From Caldifarciminota bacterium (GTDB lineage: Bacteria > Hydrothermota > Tepidihabitantia > Tepidihabitantales > JAOUPE01), in assembly GCA_029880025.1 (NCBI GenBank), contig JAOUPE010000099.1:1-6388 (forward strand): 6,388 bases of DNA. Reading direction: 5' to 3'. The notes under the pieces are model-generated. The model saw only the letters and a program-made list of their open reading frames with translations, searched no databases and had not been told where the DNA came from. Positions within the stretch are counted from its first letter, which is position 1. Every line of letters begins with the position of its first letter. Positions 5,842 to 6,388 of this stretch are shown here, piece after piece. The position numbers and the translations under genes are program-made.

Positions 5842-6100
5842 ACCCAGCACTTATTTTAATAATGATTTAGACAGTCGCCGCTTAAGATGTGTTCTTGCTT
5901 GTCCATAATCTTTCAGTTTTCTTTCTCTTTTTATTGCATCCTCTACCGAGCGATATGCTTCGTAGTAAATCAATTCCCAGACGCCATTTTTGTTATGTTC
6001 CTTAAACCTACGCCGAAGATTACTTGTGTAACCATAATAAAGCCTTTTATTCTTTTTGTTTTGGATTAGGTATATGTAATACATAAAATAAGTGCTGGGT
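5842..6100 (-). mobile_element. 259-bp minimal GIY-YIG element with perfect 17-bp terminal inverted repeats
   Basis: ACCCAGCACTTATTTTA at 5842-5858 and its exact inverse at 6084-6100 bound a unit filled by one minus-strand gene for a 77-residue GIY-YIG nuclease. The stop codon lies within one terminus and the last base of the start codon touches the other, so there is no room for a separate transposase, promoter or ribosome site. The shortened copy at 5437-5522, with identical ends, shows that the termini define a unit. The nuclease is the only candidate for a mobility protein, but a host or unrelated transposase acting in trans cannot be excluded. No exact target duplication is visible at the flanks (CACTC on the left, TGTGAAC on the right). 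The element interrupts a minus-strand frame. Confidence 0.85.
5851..6084 (-). CDS. Stand-alone GIY-YIG nuclease within the small element
   Basis: The 77-residue protein consists of a single GIY-YIG domain. Y3-I4-Y5 is the GIY strand and Y16-Y17-G18 the YIG strand. LRRRFKEHN (23-31) carries the conserved Arg and the His-Asn of this subfamily. YYEAY (40-44) leads to the helix with KRERKLK (52-58), where Glu54 is the likely metal-binding catalytic Glu. A basic tail (THLKRRLSKSLLK) ends the protein. The nucleotides for the catalytic residues look intact, so it could be an active DNA endonuclease. The loop between N31 and W36 is short: related proteins usually have a longer segment with a Thr-Lys-Arg-Pro-like pattern there. 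No ribosome site precedes ATG; the interrupted host frame reads across this start and stops at 6066-6068, so expression may depend on ribosomes arriving from the host gene. Relatives are known as YhbQ/UPF0213-like proteins. Confidence 0.9.
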   Translation of the reverse strand: MYYIYLIQNKKNKRLYYGYTSNLRRRFKEHNKNGVWELIYYEAYRSVEDAIKRERKLKDYGQARTHLKRRLSKSLLK

Positions 6101-6388
6101 TGTGAACTTCAGCTTCAATCTTCTCAATTCTTATCCGATATTTTGTAAATCCAATCGCCATCTTCTCCTGCTTTTCGGTTGGCAATGGTTTTTTCGCTTC
6201 GATCCGTTTAAGCTCGGCTCCAATGACCGAATAGATAATCTTCGTAATCTTAAAAATAAGATGCCGCTCGAAGCCAGCTTTTTGATATTTCTCAATAACC
6301 ATCTTCATTCCTGGTTTATTCAAAGCCGCTAAAAAGTCAAAATGCTCAGAAGCGAATTTCTGATAAGAATTAATATGACTCTCTTCAA
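6066..6388 (-). pseudogene. 5' part of an interrupted minus-strand gene, open to the window edge
   Basis: A minus-strand frame is open from the right window edge (first visible residues EESHINSYQKFASEHFDF) through about 96 native residues to EAEVHN, then enters the GIY-YIG element and ends after 10 element-encoded residues at 6066-6068. The native start is outside the window; TTG 6323 is only an internal codon. The sequence is charged and helical, with KYQKAGFERHLIF and IIYSVIGAELKRIEAKK, which match the module in the 5562-5841 fragment. Together the pieces look like one gene split by the element, although the fragments do not rejoin in frame by simple removal without assuming a small loss or duplication. 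I do not recognise the family. Confidence 0.5.

Noticed and set aside
5437..6100. CRISPR-like array suggested by repeated CCCAGCAC ends
   Set aside because: The repeats are inverted pairs bounding two units of different length, with no regular spacers or cas genes.
5842..6100. IS200/IS605-type or TnpB/IscB-type element
   Set aside because: No HUH transposase or RuvC-type nuclease is present, and the ends are simple long inverted repeats rather than subterminal hairpins.
5887..6332. Plus-strand open frames over the GIY-YIG gene and the right-edge fragment
   Set aside because: They are antisense reflections of the minus-strand coding sequence; the minus strand shows clear GIY-YIG motifs.

Overview
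The window comes from a bacterium with an outer membrane: one gene encodes a signal-peptide-bearing beta-barrel of the Wzi capsule-assembly type with an aromatic C-terminus. Strong GGAGG-type ribosome sites, a fairly AT-rich base composition and many small fold-back repeats between genes suggest an uncultivated lineage of the WOR-3/Cloacimonadota kind. That taxonomic guess is low-confidence and rests on style, not on a marker gene.

Positions 1-5362 form one plus-strand gene run. The Cys-rich tail of an unseen upstream protein ends inside the ribosome site of the next gene. Four membrane-protein genes follow: a signal peptide + FN3-like + TM + DUF6754-like protein (117-1295), a six-helix protein (1429-2055), a doubly anchored protein with a large external domain (2055-2900) and another six-helix protein (3026-3655). 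Last comes the Wzi-like outer-membrane barrel (about 3779-5362). Tight spacing, a TAGTG overlap and an ATGA junction indicate co-expression. The four membrane proteins look like parts of one uncharacterised envelope complex, with the barrel a possible outer-membrane partner.

Three successive junctions in this run (1296-1428, 2901-3025, 3656-3785) each hold an imperfect fold-back element made of about 10-nt units (CACAGATT-like or ACACYGAA-like). The third has swallowed the translation start of the barrel gene. There, an ATGA-coupled 44-codon leader frame ends exactly on the likely GTG start.

Positions 5363-6388 are a repeat-rich minus-strand region and the most interesting part. A complete 259-bp element (5842-6100) consists of almost nothing but a 77-codon GIY-YIG nuclease gene between perfect 17-bp terminal inverted repeats, ACCCAGCACTTATTTTA. 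About 320 bp away an 86-bp copy (5437-5522) has identical termini and the same sub-terminal sequence but lacks the central 173 bp: it is a MITE-like internal-deletion derivative. This pair suggests a minimal mobile element built on a stand-alone GIY-YIG nuclease, with no recognisable transposase. The complete copy interrupts what appears to be a minus-strand gene. The two flanking fragments share a repeat module of about 34 residues, and the downstream fragment also carries an in-frame 84-bp insertion containing a palindrome, reminiscent of Rickettsia palindromic elements.
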